64,000 nt of DNA from the NCBI RefSeq assembly GCF_014069575.1, contig NZ_CP059675.1, positions 1,178,001 through 1,242,000 on the forward strand, read 5' to 3'. The stretch is from Schaalia sp. JY-X169 (GTDB taxonomy: Bacteria; Actinomycetota; Actinomycetes; Actinomycetales; Actinomycetaceae). This document shows positions 54,478 through 63,812 of this stretch, one piece after another. Position numbers and translations under genes: made by a program. The first letter of the stretch is position 1. Every line of letters begins with the position of its first letter. The notes under the pieces were generated by a model. That model searched no databases, had not been told where the DNA came from, and worked only from the letters and a program-made list of their open reading frames with translations.

Positions 54478-55872
54478 GTGTCTATGGCTCCGGATGCTCA
54501 ATCTAAAACACCTGTAAAGACTACTCGAAAGTCGACGACGTCTGCCAGCAAGGCTAAGAAGCCGGCCGCAGCCGTGGCTGAGAAGGCAGCCCCCGTCAAG
54601 AAGGCTGCACCCGCTAAGAAGGCAGCCCCCGTCAAGAAGGCTGCACCCGCTAAGAAGGCAGCCCCGGCTAAGAAGGCTGCACCCGCTAAGAAGGCAGCTC
54701 CGGCAAAGAAGGCTGAAGAGATCCCAGCTGACGTAGAGGAGCTAGATGAGGATCTGGTCCTTGATGAAGACGAAGCCGTCGAAGTCGAAGTAGAGGATGA
54801 GTCTGACGAGGTCGAGAAGACGGGTACAGATGACGAGGGCGAAGATGACAGTGACGATGACGAAGGGAAGCCGAAGGCTCCAGCAGCGCCGATCAGAGGG
54901 TTCCTAGTTTCAGACTCTGATGAAGCCGATGAGCCTGTACAGCAGGTAACTGTCGCCGGTGCGACTGCGGATCCTGTCAAGGACTACCTGAAGCAGATCG
55001 GTAAGGTATCGCTCTTGAATGCTGAGCAGGAAGTGGACTTGGCTCGGCGCATCGAGGCGGGTCTTTATGCGGACTTCAAGCTTAAGGAAGACGGCGAACT
55101 CATGAGTTCGCGTGAGCGGCGGGAGTTGACGCAGCTTTCTGCCGACGGCCAGAACGCTAAGAACCACCTTCTTGAGGCAAACCTGCGACTGGTGGTATCG
55201 CTGGCGAAGCGTTACACAGGCAGGGGAATGCAGTTCCTTGATCTGATCCAAGAGGGCAACCTTGGCTTGATTCGTGCAGTTGAGAAGTTTGACTACATGA
55301 AGGGATACAAGTTCTCCACATATGCCACCTGGTGGATTCGTCAGGCGATTACGCGGGCCATGGCTGATCAGGCAAGAACAATCCGTATCCCGGTTCATAT
55401 GGTCGAAGTGATCAACAAGTTGGCTCGGGTCCAGCGTCAGATGATGCAGGATCTAGGTCGCGAACCCACACCCGAAGAACTTGCTTTGGAGTTGGACATG
55501 ACTCCGGAGAAGGTCGTAGAGGTGCAGAAGTATGGTCGTGAACCAATTTCGCTTCATACTCCGCTGGGCGAGGACGGGGATTCGGAGTTCGGTGACCTGA
55601 TCGAAGACTCCGAGGCGGTAATTCCGGCCGATGCGGTCTCATTTACTCTTCTCCAAGAACAGCTTCATCAGGTGCTTGACACGCTCTCAGAGCGTGAGGC
55701 CGGAGTTGTTTCCATGCGATTTGGACTTGGAGATGGTCAGCCGAAGACACTGGATGAAATCGGCAAGGTCTACGGGGTAACGCGGGAGCGGATTAGACAG
55801 ATCGAGTCTAAGACAATGAGCAAGTTGCGTCATCCTTCACGTTCACAGGTGCTGCGGGACTACTTGGATTAG
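54478..55872 (+). CDS. sigA: Principal RNA polymerase sigma factor
   Basis: A 464-residue primary sigma-70 factor. Residues 1-80 are Lys/Ala/Pro-rich with KKAAPA/V units, then about 60 residues of acidic tail-like sequence ([18 protein letters not shown] and so on), a layout known from HrdB and MysA. The conserved regions follow: [21 protein letters not shown] (1.2), [20 protein letters not shown] and [20 protein letters not shown] (2), [20 protein letters not shown] (2.3-2.4), [15 protein letters not shown] (3) and [20 protein letters not shown] (4.2). GTG 54478 follows AGAAAGG; ATG 54484 is a second option. A strong terminator follows. parE lies downstream. Confidence 0.96.
   Translation: MSMAPDAQSKTPVKTTRKSTTSASKAKKPAAAVAEKAAPVKKAAPAKKAAPVKKAAPAKKAAPAKKAAPAKKAAPAKKAEEIPADVEELDEDLVLDEDEAVEVEVEDESDEVEKTGTDDEGEDDSDDDEGKPKAPAAPIRGFLVSDSDEADEPVQQVTVAGATADPVKDYLKQIGKVSLLNAEQEVDLARRIEAGLYADFKLKEDGELMSSRERRELTQLSADGQNAKNHLLEANLRLVVSLAKRYTGRGMQFLDLIQEGNLGLIRAVEKFDYMKGYKFSTYATWWIRQAITRAMADQARTIRIPVHMVEVINKLARVQRQMMQDLGREPTPEELALELDMTPEKVVEVQKYGREPISLHTPLGEDGDSEFGDLIEDSEAVIPADAVSFTLLQEQLHQVLDTLSEREAGVVSMRFGLGDGQPKTLDEIGKVYGVTRERIRQIESKTMSKLRHPSRSQVLRDYLD
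54580..54714 (+). repeat. 18-base tandem repeats coding the Lys-Ala-Pro arm of SigA
   Basis: About seven copies of an 18-base unit coding KKAAP followed by A or V. Two alternate units make a nearly exact 36-base higher repeat (GCTAAGAAGGCAGCCCCC and GTCAAGAAGGCTGCACCC). Copy number could vary between strains. Confidence 0.85.
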
Positions 55873-55879
55873 GACTAGA

Positions 55880-55934
55880 GAGAACAAAGGTGGGGCCTGT
55901 TCGAAATGCTCGAACAGGCCCCACCTTTGTTCTC
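55880..55934. terminator. Strong terminator after sigA, possibly bidirectional
   Basis: A perfect 25-base stem (GAGAACAAAGGTGGGGCCTG and five more bases, mirrored on the right) with loop AATGC. It starts 8 bases after the sigA stop and lies 30 bases from the end of the convergent DUF7455-type gene, so it may serve both. It lacks a long T run. Confidence 0.8.
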
Positions 55935-55963
55935 GACTTATTCAAGCCGCTCGCACTGAGCCC

Positions 55964-56194
55964 CTAAGAGTCCATGATTTCACGGTCATCTTGAACAAAC
56001 AGCGCGACTGAAGAGAGTGCCTCAATGTGGCGGCTTGCGTGGTGAGCGCAGAAAAGGAGTTCCGATGCAGGAAGGACCGCCCGGACCCATGCGCGAGCTC
56101 CGCAGGAGTCACAGCGATCAAGCGCGGTGAGATCCCTACGTTCAGCCGAGGGGAACACCTCGGGTAGTGATGGAGTCATAGTTGAAACTGTCAT
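55964..56194 (-). CDS. DUF7455-type small zinc-finger-like protein
   Basis: A 76-residue protein: DLTALDRCDSCGARAWVRAVLP, then SELLFCAHHASRHIEALSS and a short tail. C-x-x-C followed by C-x-H-H suggests a zinc site. This small protein commonly lies between sigA and parE in Actinobacteria; function unknown. ATG 56194 is used; ATG 56179 would shorten it by five residues. It is divergent from parE and convergent with sigA. Confidence 0.78.
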   Translation of the reverse strand: MTVSTMTPSLPEVFPSAERRDLTALDRCDSCGARAWVRAVLPASELLFCAHHASRHIEALSSVALFVQDDREIMDS

Positions 56195-56286
56195 AGCTAC
56201 ATAAAAGCACGACCAGCCGAAAAAACGCAGTGCTGTTCCACTTCTTTCGCCGATGGCACAAGGCATTGGGTTCGACGGCGGGGGAG

Positions 56287-56316
56287 TCGAGAGCAACGCT
56301 CGATTGCTTCTATGAT
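56287..56316 (+). promoter_or_regulatory. Leaderless promoter of parE
   Basis: TCGAGA (56287-56292), 18-base spacer, TATGAT (56311-56316). The -10 box ends six bases before GTG 56323. The box pair resembles that of cmtR (TCGACA-18-TATAGT). Confidence 0.5.
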
Positions 56317-56322
56317 CTTCAA

Positions 56323-58440
56323 GTGAGTTCGAAACAGACAAAGGCACAAGCGAATGAGTACTCTGCACGGCATCTGTCCGTACTAGAGGGACTCGAAGCC
56401 GTGCGTAAGCGCCCCGGTATGTACATCGGATCAACCGATGAGCGCGGGCTGATGCATTGTGTTTGGGAGATCGTTGACAACTCGGTGGATGAAGCACTGC
56501 AGGGGGAGTGCAGCCGGATCGAAGTTATACTGCACGCTGACCGCTCTGTATCTGTCATGGACGACGGGCGCGGGATCCCAGTGGACACGGTACCGGGAGT
56601 GGGCCTGTCTGGAGTGGAAGTTGTCTTCACCAAGCTGCACGCGGGCGGCAAATTTGGGGGATCTTCGTACACATCGTCCGGAGGTCTGCACGGAGTAGGC
56701 GCCTCAGTGGTTAACGCACTGTCGGCCCGCCTTGACGTCGAAGTTGATCGTGGGGGGAAGACCCACAAGATGAGTTTCCAAAGGGGCGAACCCGGAAAGT
56801 TTTCCGATGGGCCACACCCTCACCCAAACTCTCCATTCACACCGTTCCAGGACGCACAAACCATCGAGGTCGTAGGTAAGGTTCGCAGGGGAGCCACCGG
56901 TACCAGGGTGCGCTTCTGGCACGACTTCCAGATCTTTCCAGAGTCCGAAGCATTCTCTTGGGATGCGCTGGTTTCAAGAGGTCGCCAAACGGCGTTCTTG
57001 GTTCCCGGGTTATCCATTGTCTTACGCGACGAACGCGGTCCCGAGTACCTCCAAGAGGAATTCTGCTACGAAGGTGGCATCTCTGATTACGTAGAGTTCC
57101 TGGCAGTCGATCGTCCCGTCACGGATATTTGGCGAATTACTGACTCTGGTACGTACGAAGAGACTGTCCAGCAGCTGGGCGACGACGGGCACCTTCGCCC
57201 AGCAACAGTACAGCGCACCTGTGAGGTCGACGTCGCGCTGAGGTGGGGGGTTGGGTACGAAACGTCCTTGAAGTCTTTCGTTAACATCATTTCCACACCC
57301 AAAGGTGGAACACATGTTCAAGGTTTTGAGCAGGCTCTACTCAAGGTATTCCGCAGTCAGATCGATAAGCAGTCACGCCGCCTCAAGTTAACGGCCAAAG
57401 ATGGTCGTCTCGAAAAGGACGATGTGATGGCGGGTCTGACTGCAGTAGTCACAGTTCGTCTGCCTGAGCCACAGTTTGAGGGACAGACAAAAGAGACTCT
57501 GGGTACACCGCAGGTTCGCCTAGTCGTGTCACGCGTAATCTCGAAGTGGCTTGAGGACAAACTTGCGAAGTCTGGACGTGCCGACAAACAGGAGAACCAG
57601 GCACTAGTTGAGAAGCTGGCCGGTGAGATGAAGGCGCGCACCTCAGCGCGGCTTCACAAGGAAATCTCCAGACGCAAGAATGCGCTAGAGACTTCTTCAC
57701 TACCGGCCAAGCTGGCAGACTGCCGCACGACTGACGTTGCGCGTAGCGAACTGTTTATCGTTGAAGGTAACTCCGCACTGGGGACAGCCAAAGCTGCACG
57801 CTCATCAGAGTTTCAGGCACTGTTCCCAATACGTGGCAAGATCCTCAATGTCCAGAAGGCATCCACATCCGACATGTTGGCCAACGTGGAGTGCTCAAGC
57901 TTGATCCAAGTGATCGGTGCTGGCTCAGGTCGAACATTCGACATTGATGCTGCGCGCTACGGGAAGATCATTCTCATGACGGATGCCGATGTTGACGGAG
58001 CACACATTCGCACATTGCTCCTTACCCTGTTCTTCCGTTATATGCGACCACTTGTTGAGGCCGGGCGTGTGTTCGCGGCCGTTCCGCCTCTCCACCGGAT
58101 CGATGTTCCGGGCCGCGGCAGAGCGAAGCCGGAGATTATCTACACCTATTCTGAGGCGGGCCTGCACGAGGAGCTGCGGAAGCTGTCGCAGCAGCGTAGA
58201 AAGTACAAGGAACCAATTCAGCGTTACAAGGGGCTCGGAGAGATGGATGCCGACCAACTCGCTGAGACAACCATGGATCCAGGCTCGCGACGTCTGCGCC
58301 GGGTGACCCTTGGAGACGAAGAAGCTCTGCGCGAAGCGGAGAGCGTATTTGAACTTCTCATGGGATCAGTTGTAGCACCGCGAAAGCAGTTCATTGTAGA
58401 CGGTGCACGCTCGGTTGTTCGTGATCGAATAGACGCTTGA
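56323..58440 (+). CDS. parE: DNA topoisomerase IV subunit B
   Basis: A 705-residue type IIA topoisomerase ATPase subunit. The GHKL ATPase motifs are EIVDNSVDEALQG, MDDGRGIPVD and GGLHGVGASVVNALSARL; the TOPRIM part has EGNSALGTAKAARSSEFQALFP and LMTDADVDGAHIRTLLLT. ARSSEFQALFPIRGKILNVQKAS is the ParE-type, not GyrB-type, form. EGNSA is seen where EGDSA is usual; the catalytic Glu and the DxD are intact. GTG 56323 is supported by the -10 box and by the start of homologous sequence (SARHLSVLEGLEAVRKRPGMYIGS); the open frame from 56230 is longer but not needed. parC lies downstream on the other strand. Confidence 0.93.
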   Translation: MSSKQTKAQANEYSARHLSVLEGLEAVRKRPGMYIGSTDERGLMHCVWEIVDNSVDEALQGECSRIEVILHADRSVSVMDDGRGIPVDTVPGVGLSGVEVVFTKLHAGGKFGGSSYTSSGGLHGVGASVVNALSARLDVEVDRGGKTHKMSFQRGEPGKFSDGPHPHPNSPFTPFQDAQTIEVVGKVRRGATGTRVRFWHDFQIFPESEAFSWDALVSRGRQTAFLVPGLSIVLRDERGPEYLQEEFCYEGGISDYVEFLAVDRPVTDIWRITDSGTYEETVQQLGDDGHLRPATVQRTCEVDVALRWGVGYETSLKSFVNIISTPKGGTHVQGFEQALLKVFRSQIDKQSRRLKLTAKDGRLEKDDVMAGLTAVVTVRLPEPQFEGQTKETLGTPQVRLVVSRVISKWLEDKLAKSGRADKQENQALVEKLAGEMKARTSARLHKEISRRKNALETSSLPAKLADCRTTDVARSELFIVEGNSALGTAKAARSSEFQALFPIRGKILNVQKASTSDMLANVECSSLIQVIGAGSGRTFDIDAARYGKIILMTDADVDGAHIRTLLLTLFFRYMRPLVEAGRVFAAVPPLHRIDVPGRGRAKPEIIYTYSEAGLHEELRKLSQQRRKYKEPIQRYKGLGEMDADQLAETTMDPGSRRLRRVTLGDEEALREAESVFELLMGSVVAPRKQFIVDGARSVVRDRIDA

Positions 58441-58531
58441 GAGTCCCTGACTCGACGTCGTTTCTTCACCGCGCCTCACGCTACTTCAGCTTTCCAAGTT
58501 GCCATCCTGCTGCATATGGCCGTCAATGCGA

Positions 58532-58537
58532 TATTGT
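58532..58537 (+). promoter_or_regulatory. -10 box for leaderless acetyltransferase gene
   Basis: TATTGT ends six bases before GTG 58544, with no ribosome binding site at any of the start candidates. Confidence 0.4.
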
Positions 58538-58543
58538 GTGTCG

Positions 58544-59557
58544 GTGACCGTTGACCGCATGAAACTACCCCTGCAGCACGTAGGGGTCGTCTGGGAACAC
58601 CTGAAGCCCACCCATGCAGACCAGTTGGTAGAACTTTTGGCTCTCGTCGAGGAGTCTGAGGGAGTGCCCTACAGGACCTCCCGTGCGGAAATTGAGGATA
58701 TGTTCTCCAGATCCGAAGACAACTGGTCGGGGGTTGCTGGTTTCGACCGAAACGGGAGCGGAAAAATGCTCGCCTTCGGATATGTGGGAGTTAGCAGAGA
58801 TGGGTTAGAGCAGGCAGTTTGCCAAGGTGGAGTTGATCCTTCCAGCCGCGGTATAGGGATCGGTTCGTCGCTGTTGGAGTGGCAGACGAAGGCAGGAGCC
58901 GAACTCGTGCAATCCCACTTTGGCGGGGGACGAGGACGTCTTACCCACACGATTCACGAGCGTAACTCCGAGTTCCTCGCGGTGCTTGAGTCTTTGGGCT
59001 ACGTGTGGGAGGGCAGCGCCACTGAGCTCCGTATCCCACTTCAACGTTGGTGCAGCCCGAAGGCACTACCAGCACTTCTTGACATAGTCCCATGGACGCC
59101 TGAGATGGATGATGGGACGCGGCGGGCATTCAACCTTGTTAATGGGGAGATCTCCCAGCAGTCGCTTCGCGCATCAAAGTCCGACTGGGCAGAGATCAAT
59201 GCTGGGATTCGCAGAGACTGGTCGTTCGTTGCCCTCAACAAAGAGGGCGACAGGCCCAGGGTGAGTGGATTTATTTCAGTTGGTGGGTATGAGCAGGACT
59301 GGGAGGCGCTGGGCTGGCGTGAGGGAGTTCTGCAGATTGTTGCGGCTCTTGACACCAACACTCGCGCCAACGTTCTTGAGGCACTCATCGATGCGAGCGT
59401 GAGAGCACTGCTTGAGGCGGATGTCGACAAGATGAGCGTGACGTTGGATCCGACGCAGGATGAAGCGACGATGAAGTTCTACAGGGACAGAGGCTTCGAA
59501 GTCTCTGCGTGGTTCCACACATACTCGAAGCCTCTGGATTCTGGAGCAGAGAACTAA
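58544..59557 (+). CDS. GNAT acetyltransferase with two GNAT-like halves
   Basis: A 337-residue protein. The first half has the acetyl-CoA loop GGVDPSSRGIGIGSSLLEWQTKAG (R-G-x-G-x-G form). The second half lacks a clear loop but ends with TMKFYRDRGFEVSAWFHTYSK, the typical GNAT final strand (F-Y-R-x-x-G-F). Two linked GNAT domains are the plan of MshD (mycothiol synthase), so that is one possibility, but I see no specific proof. GTG 58544 is supported by a -10 box six bases before; other in-frame starts are at 58499 and ATG 58559. It converges with parC. Confidence 0.75.
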   Translation: MTVDRMKLPLQHVGVVWEHLKPTHADQLVELLALVEESEGVPYRTSRAEIEDMFSRSEDNWSGVAGFDRNGSGKMLAFGYVGVSRDGLEQAVCQGGVDPSSRGIGIGSSLLEWQTKAGAELVQSHFGGGRGRLTHTIHERNSEFLAVLESLGYVWEGSATELRIPLQRWCSPKALPALLDIVPWTPEMDDGTRRAFNLVNGEISQQSLRASKSDWAEINAGIRRDWSFVALNKEGDRPRVSGFISVGGYEQDWEALGWREGVLQIVAALDTNTRANVLEALIDASVRALLEADVDKMSVTLDPTQDEATMKFYRDRGFEVSAWFHTYSKPLDSGAEN

Positions 59558-59571
59558 CCCCAAGTCGCTAG

Positions 59572-62010
59572 TTAGCCAAGGGCCTCAATCACTGAAGCAA
59601 CTGCCACGCCGGAGGCATCACGTTTTCCAAACTCGGAGGGGAGCGCCACCGGTGTCCCTGCTGCACTTGTCGCCACCGGGCGGAACGCACCGGCCCATGC
59701 CATCCTGAGGTGGCCCTCATCCTTGAGGAATCGGTGGCAGCGCACGCCCATGGTTGCCCGACCTTTTGCGGGGTACTCTGCAAGTGGAGTCAGCTTTGCG
59801 GTCCCTGGAACCGTTCCGGGCAGGCCATCTTTCGGCTCGGTGACCGTGGCAACAACTGCGGTGGGTGTTTCTTCAACTGCCGCAAAGAAGATTGCTTCGT
59901 CATTGCTAGCGAGTTTGATCCCGGCCATTCCCGCAGCCGGAGATCCCTGGGGGCGTACCGTGTCGATGGGGAACTTAAGTAGTTGTGCTGACCGGGTCAA
60001 GAAAACTCCAAAATCAGTTGCCTGACTGTTTGAAGCGCCCACCACCCGATCGTCCTCGTCCAGTTTTACTACCGGCCAGGTATCTCTGTTGCTTGGCCAG
60101 TCTGGTTTGACCCTCTTAACGATGCCCTTGCGCGTCCCCAAGGCAAGCACCTTCGAAGCGTCATCGGAAACGACAGCTATTGCCTCAACGTCGCGACCCA
60201 GTGAACCGCTGACGATATCCGCCAGGGCAACGGTTCCCGCAAGTGACTGGCCGAGGTCGGAGCGAACGAGGGCGGGTAGAACCTCGACTGGGATGCGGTG
60301 CGCGTTCCCATCCGAAGTTAGCACCACAACTTGCCCGCGGGTCGTTGTAGCACCCCACGACCGCCACGAGTCGCTTGCGTCGCTCTCGGGGTTCGCTGGT
60401 GGCTGCTCTCCAGGAATCCTTGCAATTCCCCCCGAGGGCGTGAGCACGACGATGCAGGGTTCATCAGCGATCTCGAGGTCGCTCCCACTGCTGGAAGCAC
60501 CAACGGGTACGGCCTCGTCAGATAGGAGAACAGTGCGCCGCGGTGATGCAACAGCCGCCGCAGTCTCTTGAAGGTCATCCGCGACCTTCTGTTCTAGGAG
60601 CGTGCGCGAGGATGCGATTGCGCGAAGTTTGTCCAAGTCAGACTCAAGTTCGTCCCGCTCATTCTCCAGCTCGATACGGGAAAACTTTGTCAGCCGTCGC
60701 AAACGTAACTCAAGGATGTAGCGTGCCTGCACTTCGGAGAGATCGAAGGCGAGTTGCAGGCGCTCTCTAGCCTCTTCGGCGTCCCCGGATGAACGAATGA
60801 TGGCGATAACGTCATCGATGTCTAGAATCGCTCGCAGAAGGCCCTGGACTAGGTGAAGCCGCTCTTCCTTGCGTGAGATCAAGAAACGAGTGCGTCGAAG
60901 GGTGACATCAATTCGGTGAGCGATGAACACCTGCAACATGTCGGCAAGCGTCATTGTCTTGGGTTGGCCATCAACAAGTGCAACCGCGTTGGTTGCGAAT
61001 GATTCTTCAAGTGGCGTGTACTTGTACAGTAGCGCCAAGACAGATTCGGGGTTGAAACCGTTCTTCACGTTGATGACTAAGCGCAGTCCGTGCTCGCGAT
61101 CAGTGAGGTTTGTGACTGCCGAGATGCCTTTGATTTTGCCGGAGTTGACGCTGTCTTTGATGCGTTCGATCACTCGCTCGGGGCCGACCATGTACGGCAG
61201 CTCAGTGACAACAATGCCCATCTTCCGCGCGGATACACGCTCCATAGTTGCCTTTGCGCGTACTTTGAAAATCCCCCGCCCAGTCTCGTATGACTCTTTT
61301 ACCGCTGCAAGGCCAGGAATGATGCCGCCACCGGGGAAGTCAGGCCCGGGAACGAAGCGCATCAGATCTTCTGTCGTGGCCTGGGGGTTCTTGAGCAGGT
61401 AGAGGGCAGCGCGCAGCGTCTCAGCCGGGTTGTGTGGTGGGATTGAGGTCGCCATGCCAACCGCGATGCCTGATGCCCCATTCACCAGAAGTGATGGGAA
61501 GTCGGCGGGCAACACTTCGGGCTGTTGGAATTGGTTGTCGTAGTTGGGAACAAAATCGACTGCGTCCTCGTCCAGACCGCTGGTGAGAAGTGCGGCCGAG
61601 GGCGCCAGCCGGGCTTCTGTGTACCGGGCTGCGGCAGGGCCATCGTCAAGTGAGCCGAAGTTGCCGTGACCATCGACCAGTGGGAGGCGAAGGTTGAAGT
61701 CTTGCGCGAGCCTGACCAGTGCATCATAGATTGGCGCATCTCCGTGGGGGTGCAGCTTCCCCATCACCTCGCCGACGACCCTCTGCGACTTCACGTGTCC
61801 GTGACTGGGCGACAACCCCATCTGCTGCATCTGGTAGATAATGCGTCGCTGAACTGGTTTCAGGCCGTCTCTCGCATCCGGTAGGGCCCTTGCGTAGATG
61901 ACCGAGTAGGCATATTCCAAGAAAGAGTCACGCATCTCTACGGAGACGTCTACCTCATCAATTGAATGCTCTTCATTCTTGCCGACCACGTTAATTGCCA
62001 TGGGGGACAT
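59572..62010 (-). CDS. parC: DNA topoisomerase IV subunit A
   Basis: An 812-residue type IIA topoisomerase subunit that cuts DNA. Start region SFLEYAYSVIYARALPDARDGLKPVQRRIIYQM; the catalytic Tyr lies in DGPAAARYTEARL; LVDGHGNFGSLDDGPAAARY is the ParC-type form. The quinolone-determining segment VVGEVMGKLHPHGDAPIYDALVRLAQ has Ala where E. coli GyrA has Ser83. Beta-pinwheel blades fill the C-terminal third (CIVVLTPSGGIARI, GQVVVLTSDGNAHRI, KVLALGTRKGIVKRV and others). ATG 62010; TAAAGT seven bases before may be a -10 box for leaderless expression; ATG 62001 is alternative. Paired with parE. Confidence 0.93.
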   Translation of the reverse strand: MSPMAINVVGKNEEHSIDEVDVSVEMRDSFLEYAYSVIYARALPDARDGLKPVQRRIIYQMQQMGLSPSHGHVKSQRVVGEVMGKLHPHGDAPIYDALVRLAQDFNLRLPLVDGHGNFGSLDDGPAAARYTEARLAPSAALLTSGLDEDAVDFVPNYDNQFQQPEVLPADFPSLLVNGASGIAVGMATSIPPHNPAETLRAALYLLKNPQATTEDLMRFVPGPDFPGGGIIPGLAAVKESYETGRGIFKVRAKATMERVSARKMGIVVTELPYMVGPERVIERIKDSVNSGKIKGISAVTNLTDREHGLRLVINVKNGFNPESVLALLYKYTPLEESFATNAVALVDGQPKTMTLADMLQVFIAHRIDVTLRRTRFLISRKEERLHLVQGLLRAILDIDDVIAIIRSSGDAEEARERLQLAFDLSEVQARYILELRLRRLTKFSRIELENERDELESDLDKLRAIASSRTLLEQKVADDLQETAAAVASPRRTVLLSDEAVPVGASSSGSDLEIADEPCIVVLTPSGGIARIPGEQPPANPESDASDSWRSWGATTTRGQVVVLTSDGNAHRIPVEVLPALVRSDLGQSLAGTVALADIVSGSLGRDVEAIAVVSDDASKVLALGTRKGIVKRVKPDWPSNRDTWPVVKLDEDDRVVGASNSQATDFGVFLTRSAQLLKFPIDTVRPQGSPAAGMAGIKLASNDEAIFFAAVEETPTAVVATVTEPKDGLPGTVPGTAKLTPLAEYPAKGRATMGVRCHRFLKDEGHLRMAWAGAFRPVATSAAGTPVALPSEFGKRDASGVAVASVIEALG

Positions 62011-62067
62011 TATTGTGGACTTTAGAGGTTCTACCGACCACCCACGCTAACGGAGGGCAAAACAGCA

Positions 62068-62634
62068 ATGATTGGATTCGACAAGATCCGCCAATCTGGG
62101 TTCCATGCGGACTTGATTGAGAGACTCGTCAAACAGGTGAATGGGGGACAGATACCCTCCCACAACCTGTTTCTGCTTGAAACGACCTTCGATGATGACT
62201 CAGTCTTCCGGCATTTTGACTACCTGGGGTTGTCCGGTGCGCTGCTCACTTCAATCCATATTGACGAGCTGGCGGCCGGAGCCCGCTGGTATATGAACTT
62301 GCTCCCGGTTCGTCACGTCACAGGTCTTGAGGTGGCACAGGTTGCGCTTCCCCTGCAGCCCGCCGATAAGGATGTACCAGCTGCCACACATGGTGACGCC
62401 GGTGACGACAATCACGAAGTGGGGTTGACCGTCGTAGTGTCGTCCTCCAGCCAACGCTCCTTGGAGCTGGAGCCGTTGCGCTGTGATGACCCGGCGTGTA
62501 CCGCCGATCACGGGTACGTCGGAGGAGGGAAAGATGAGGGCCTGGTGATGACTTTCGGGGCGCAGTCTGCCAGTTCCAACGAGGACGATGCGATGGAGTT
62601 TGTTGCCGCACTATCCACCGCCATGACGCTATGA
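62068..62634 (+). CDS. DUF5998 family protein
   Basis: A 188-residue protein. FDKIRQSGFHADLIERLVKQ and SHNLFLLETTFDDDSVFRHFDYLGLSGALLTSIHIDE recall the DUF5998 family, common in Actinobacteria next to parC and a phosphodiesterase gene; the middle AVALPLQPADKDV region and CDDPACTADHGYVGG complete it. Function unknown. ATG 62068 follows GGAGGG. The stop overlaps the next gene by four bases (ATGA). Confidence 0.8.
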   Translation: MIGFDKIRQSGFHADLIERLVKQVNGGQIPSHNLFLLETTFDDDSVFRHFDYLGLSGALLTSIHIDELAAGARWYMNLLPVRHVTGLEVAQVALPLQPADKDVPAATHGDAGDDNHEVGLTVVVSSSSQRSLELEPLRCDDPACTADHGYVGGGKDEGLVMTFGAQSASSNEDDAMEFVAALSTAMTL

Positions 62635-63806
62635 CCGGCCAGTACATTCCGGGTCAAGTTGAGGGTGGCACAGAAGGGTTTCCTCCGGGGGTGCAGGCGC
62701 CTGTTCCACCGCCGCCACTGTGGATCGGAAGCATCATGAGTGCTGCGGCCCATGCTGGCACCGAGGGTGCCTTCGCTGGTGCTGGGGGTGCTTCCAGTGC
62801 TGCTGAGTCTTTTGGGTTAACCACCGGAGAGCCGGTGATTGTCATTCTTGTGGATGGTTTGGGGTACAACCAACTTCTGGGCCACCTGGGTCACGCTCAA
62901 ACGTTACGCGGACTCACAAACCGCCCCGTCGCAGCTCAGACATGTGCGCCCTCGACAACTGCGGCTGCCCTAACTTCCCTGGCTACCGGAAAACTACCCG
63001 GGGAAACCAGGATGGTCGGATATTCCGTCAGACATGGATCAGGAGTGATGAACCTGCTCCAGTTTGCCGAGGGCGTTGACGGGGCAACTTGGCAGCCTGA
63101 AGAGACAGTTTTTGAAGCAATGGCAAGCCAGGGGTTTGAAAGCGTAGTCGTTACGGACCAGAGGTTCATCGGAACGGGACTCACGCATGCTGCCATGCGA
63201 GGTGCCAGGTTCGTTGGAGCGAAGGAGCTCGGTAGCAGATTCCGCTGCGCTGGCGCGGAGGTTCGCAAGCACGTTCCTCTCACGTATGTGTACTGGTCAG
63301 GGATCGATAAGGTCGGGCATAAGTACGGGCCGAACTCTCGAGAGTGGGCAGAAGCCCTTGAAGACTTCGACGCTGAGCTTGGAGCATTCCTAAGTACAGT
63401 GGATGGCACAGCCCAGGTCATCTTGACCGCAGACCACGGAATGGTTGAGGTTGACCTACGCGTGGACATTGCACGCATCGCGGAGCTGTCGCGGGGTGTC
63501 GAGGTGCTTGCGGGGGAGGGGCGCGCGGCCCACGTTCACGCGGAGCGGGGAGAGGAGCGTGCTGTCGAAGAACGTTGGCGCAACTTCTGGGAGGACAGGG
63601 CCTGGATCTTCAACCGAGAAGAAATCCCCGCCATTGTAGGATCTGGGCCCGGATGTGACCTCATTGGTGATCTCCTGGTAATGCCGAAGGGAAACGCTGT
63701 CGTGGTCGACTCCCGATCTCAGACAGCGTCTTCAATAGCGATGCCCGGAGTACACGGTTCCCTGACGAAAGTTGAGATGGAAATCCCCGTGTGGCGACTG
63801 GTTTAG
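62631..63806 (+). CDS. Alkaline-phosphatase-superfamily phosphodiesterase/pyrophosphatase
   Basis: A 391-residue enzyme of the nucleotide pyrophosphatase/phosphodiesterase group. Metal-binding Asp in VIVILVDGLGYNQLL, the nucleophile Thr in AQTCAPSTTAAALTSLATGK, YWSGIDKVGHKYGPNS (metal Asp and His) and ILTADHGMVEVD (metal Asp-His pair). No signal peptide is visible, so it acts in the cytoplasm, unlike exported alkaline phosphatases. It is coupled by ATGA overlap to the DUF5998 gene. The real substrate is not known. Confidence 0.85.
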   Translation: MTGQYIPGQVEGGTEGFPPGVQAPVPPPPLWIGSIMSAAAHAGTEGAFAGAGGASSAAESFGLTTGEPVIVILVDGLGYNQLLGHLGHAQTLRGLTNRPVAAQTCAPSTTAAALTSLATGKLPGETRMVGYSVRHGSGVMNLLQFAEGVDGATWQPEETVFEAMASQGFESVVVTDQRFIGTGLTHAAMRGARFVGAKELGSRFRCAGAEVRKHVPLTYVYWSGIDKVGHKYGPNSREWAEALEDFDAELGAFLSTVDGTAQVILTADHGMVEVDLRVDIARIAELSRGVEVLAGEGRAAHVHAERGEERAVEERWRNFWEDRAWIFNREEIPAIVGSGPGCDLIGDLLVMPKGNAVVVDSRSQTASSIAMPGVHGSLTKVEMEIPVWRLV

Positions 63807-63812
63807 GCCGCC

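Noticed and set aside
54580-54714. Regular repeats as a possible CRISPR array
   Set aside because: The repeats lie in the sigA coding frame, have no unique spacers and code a Lys-Ala-Pro arm.
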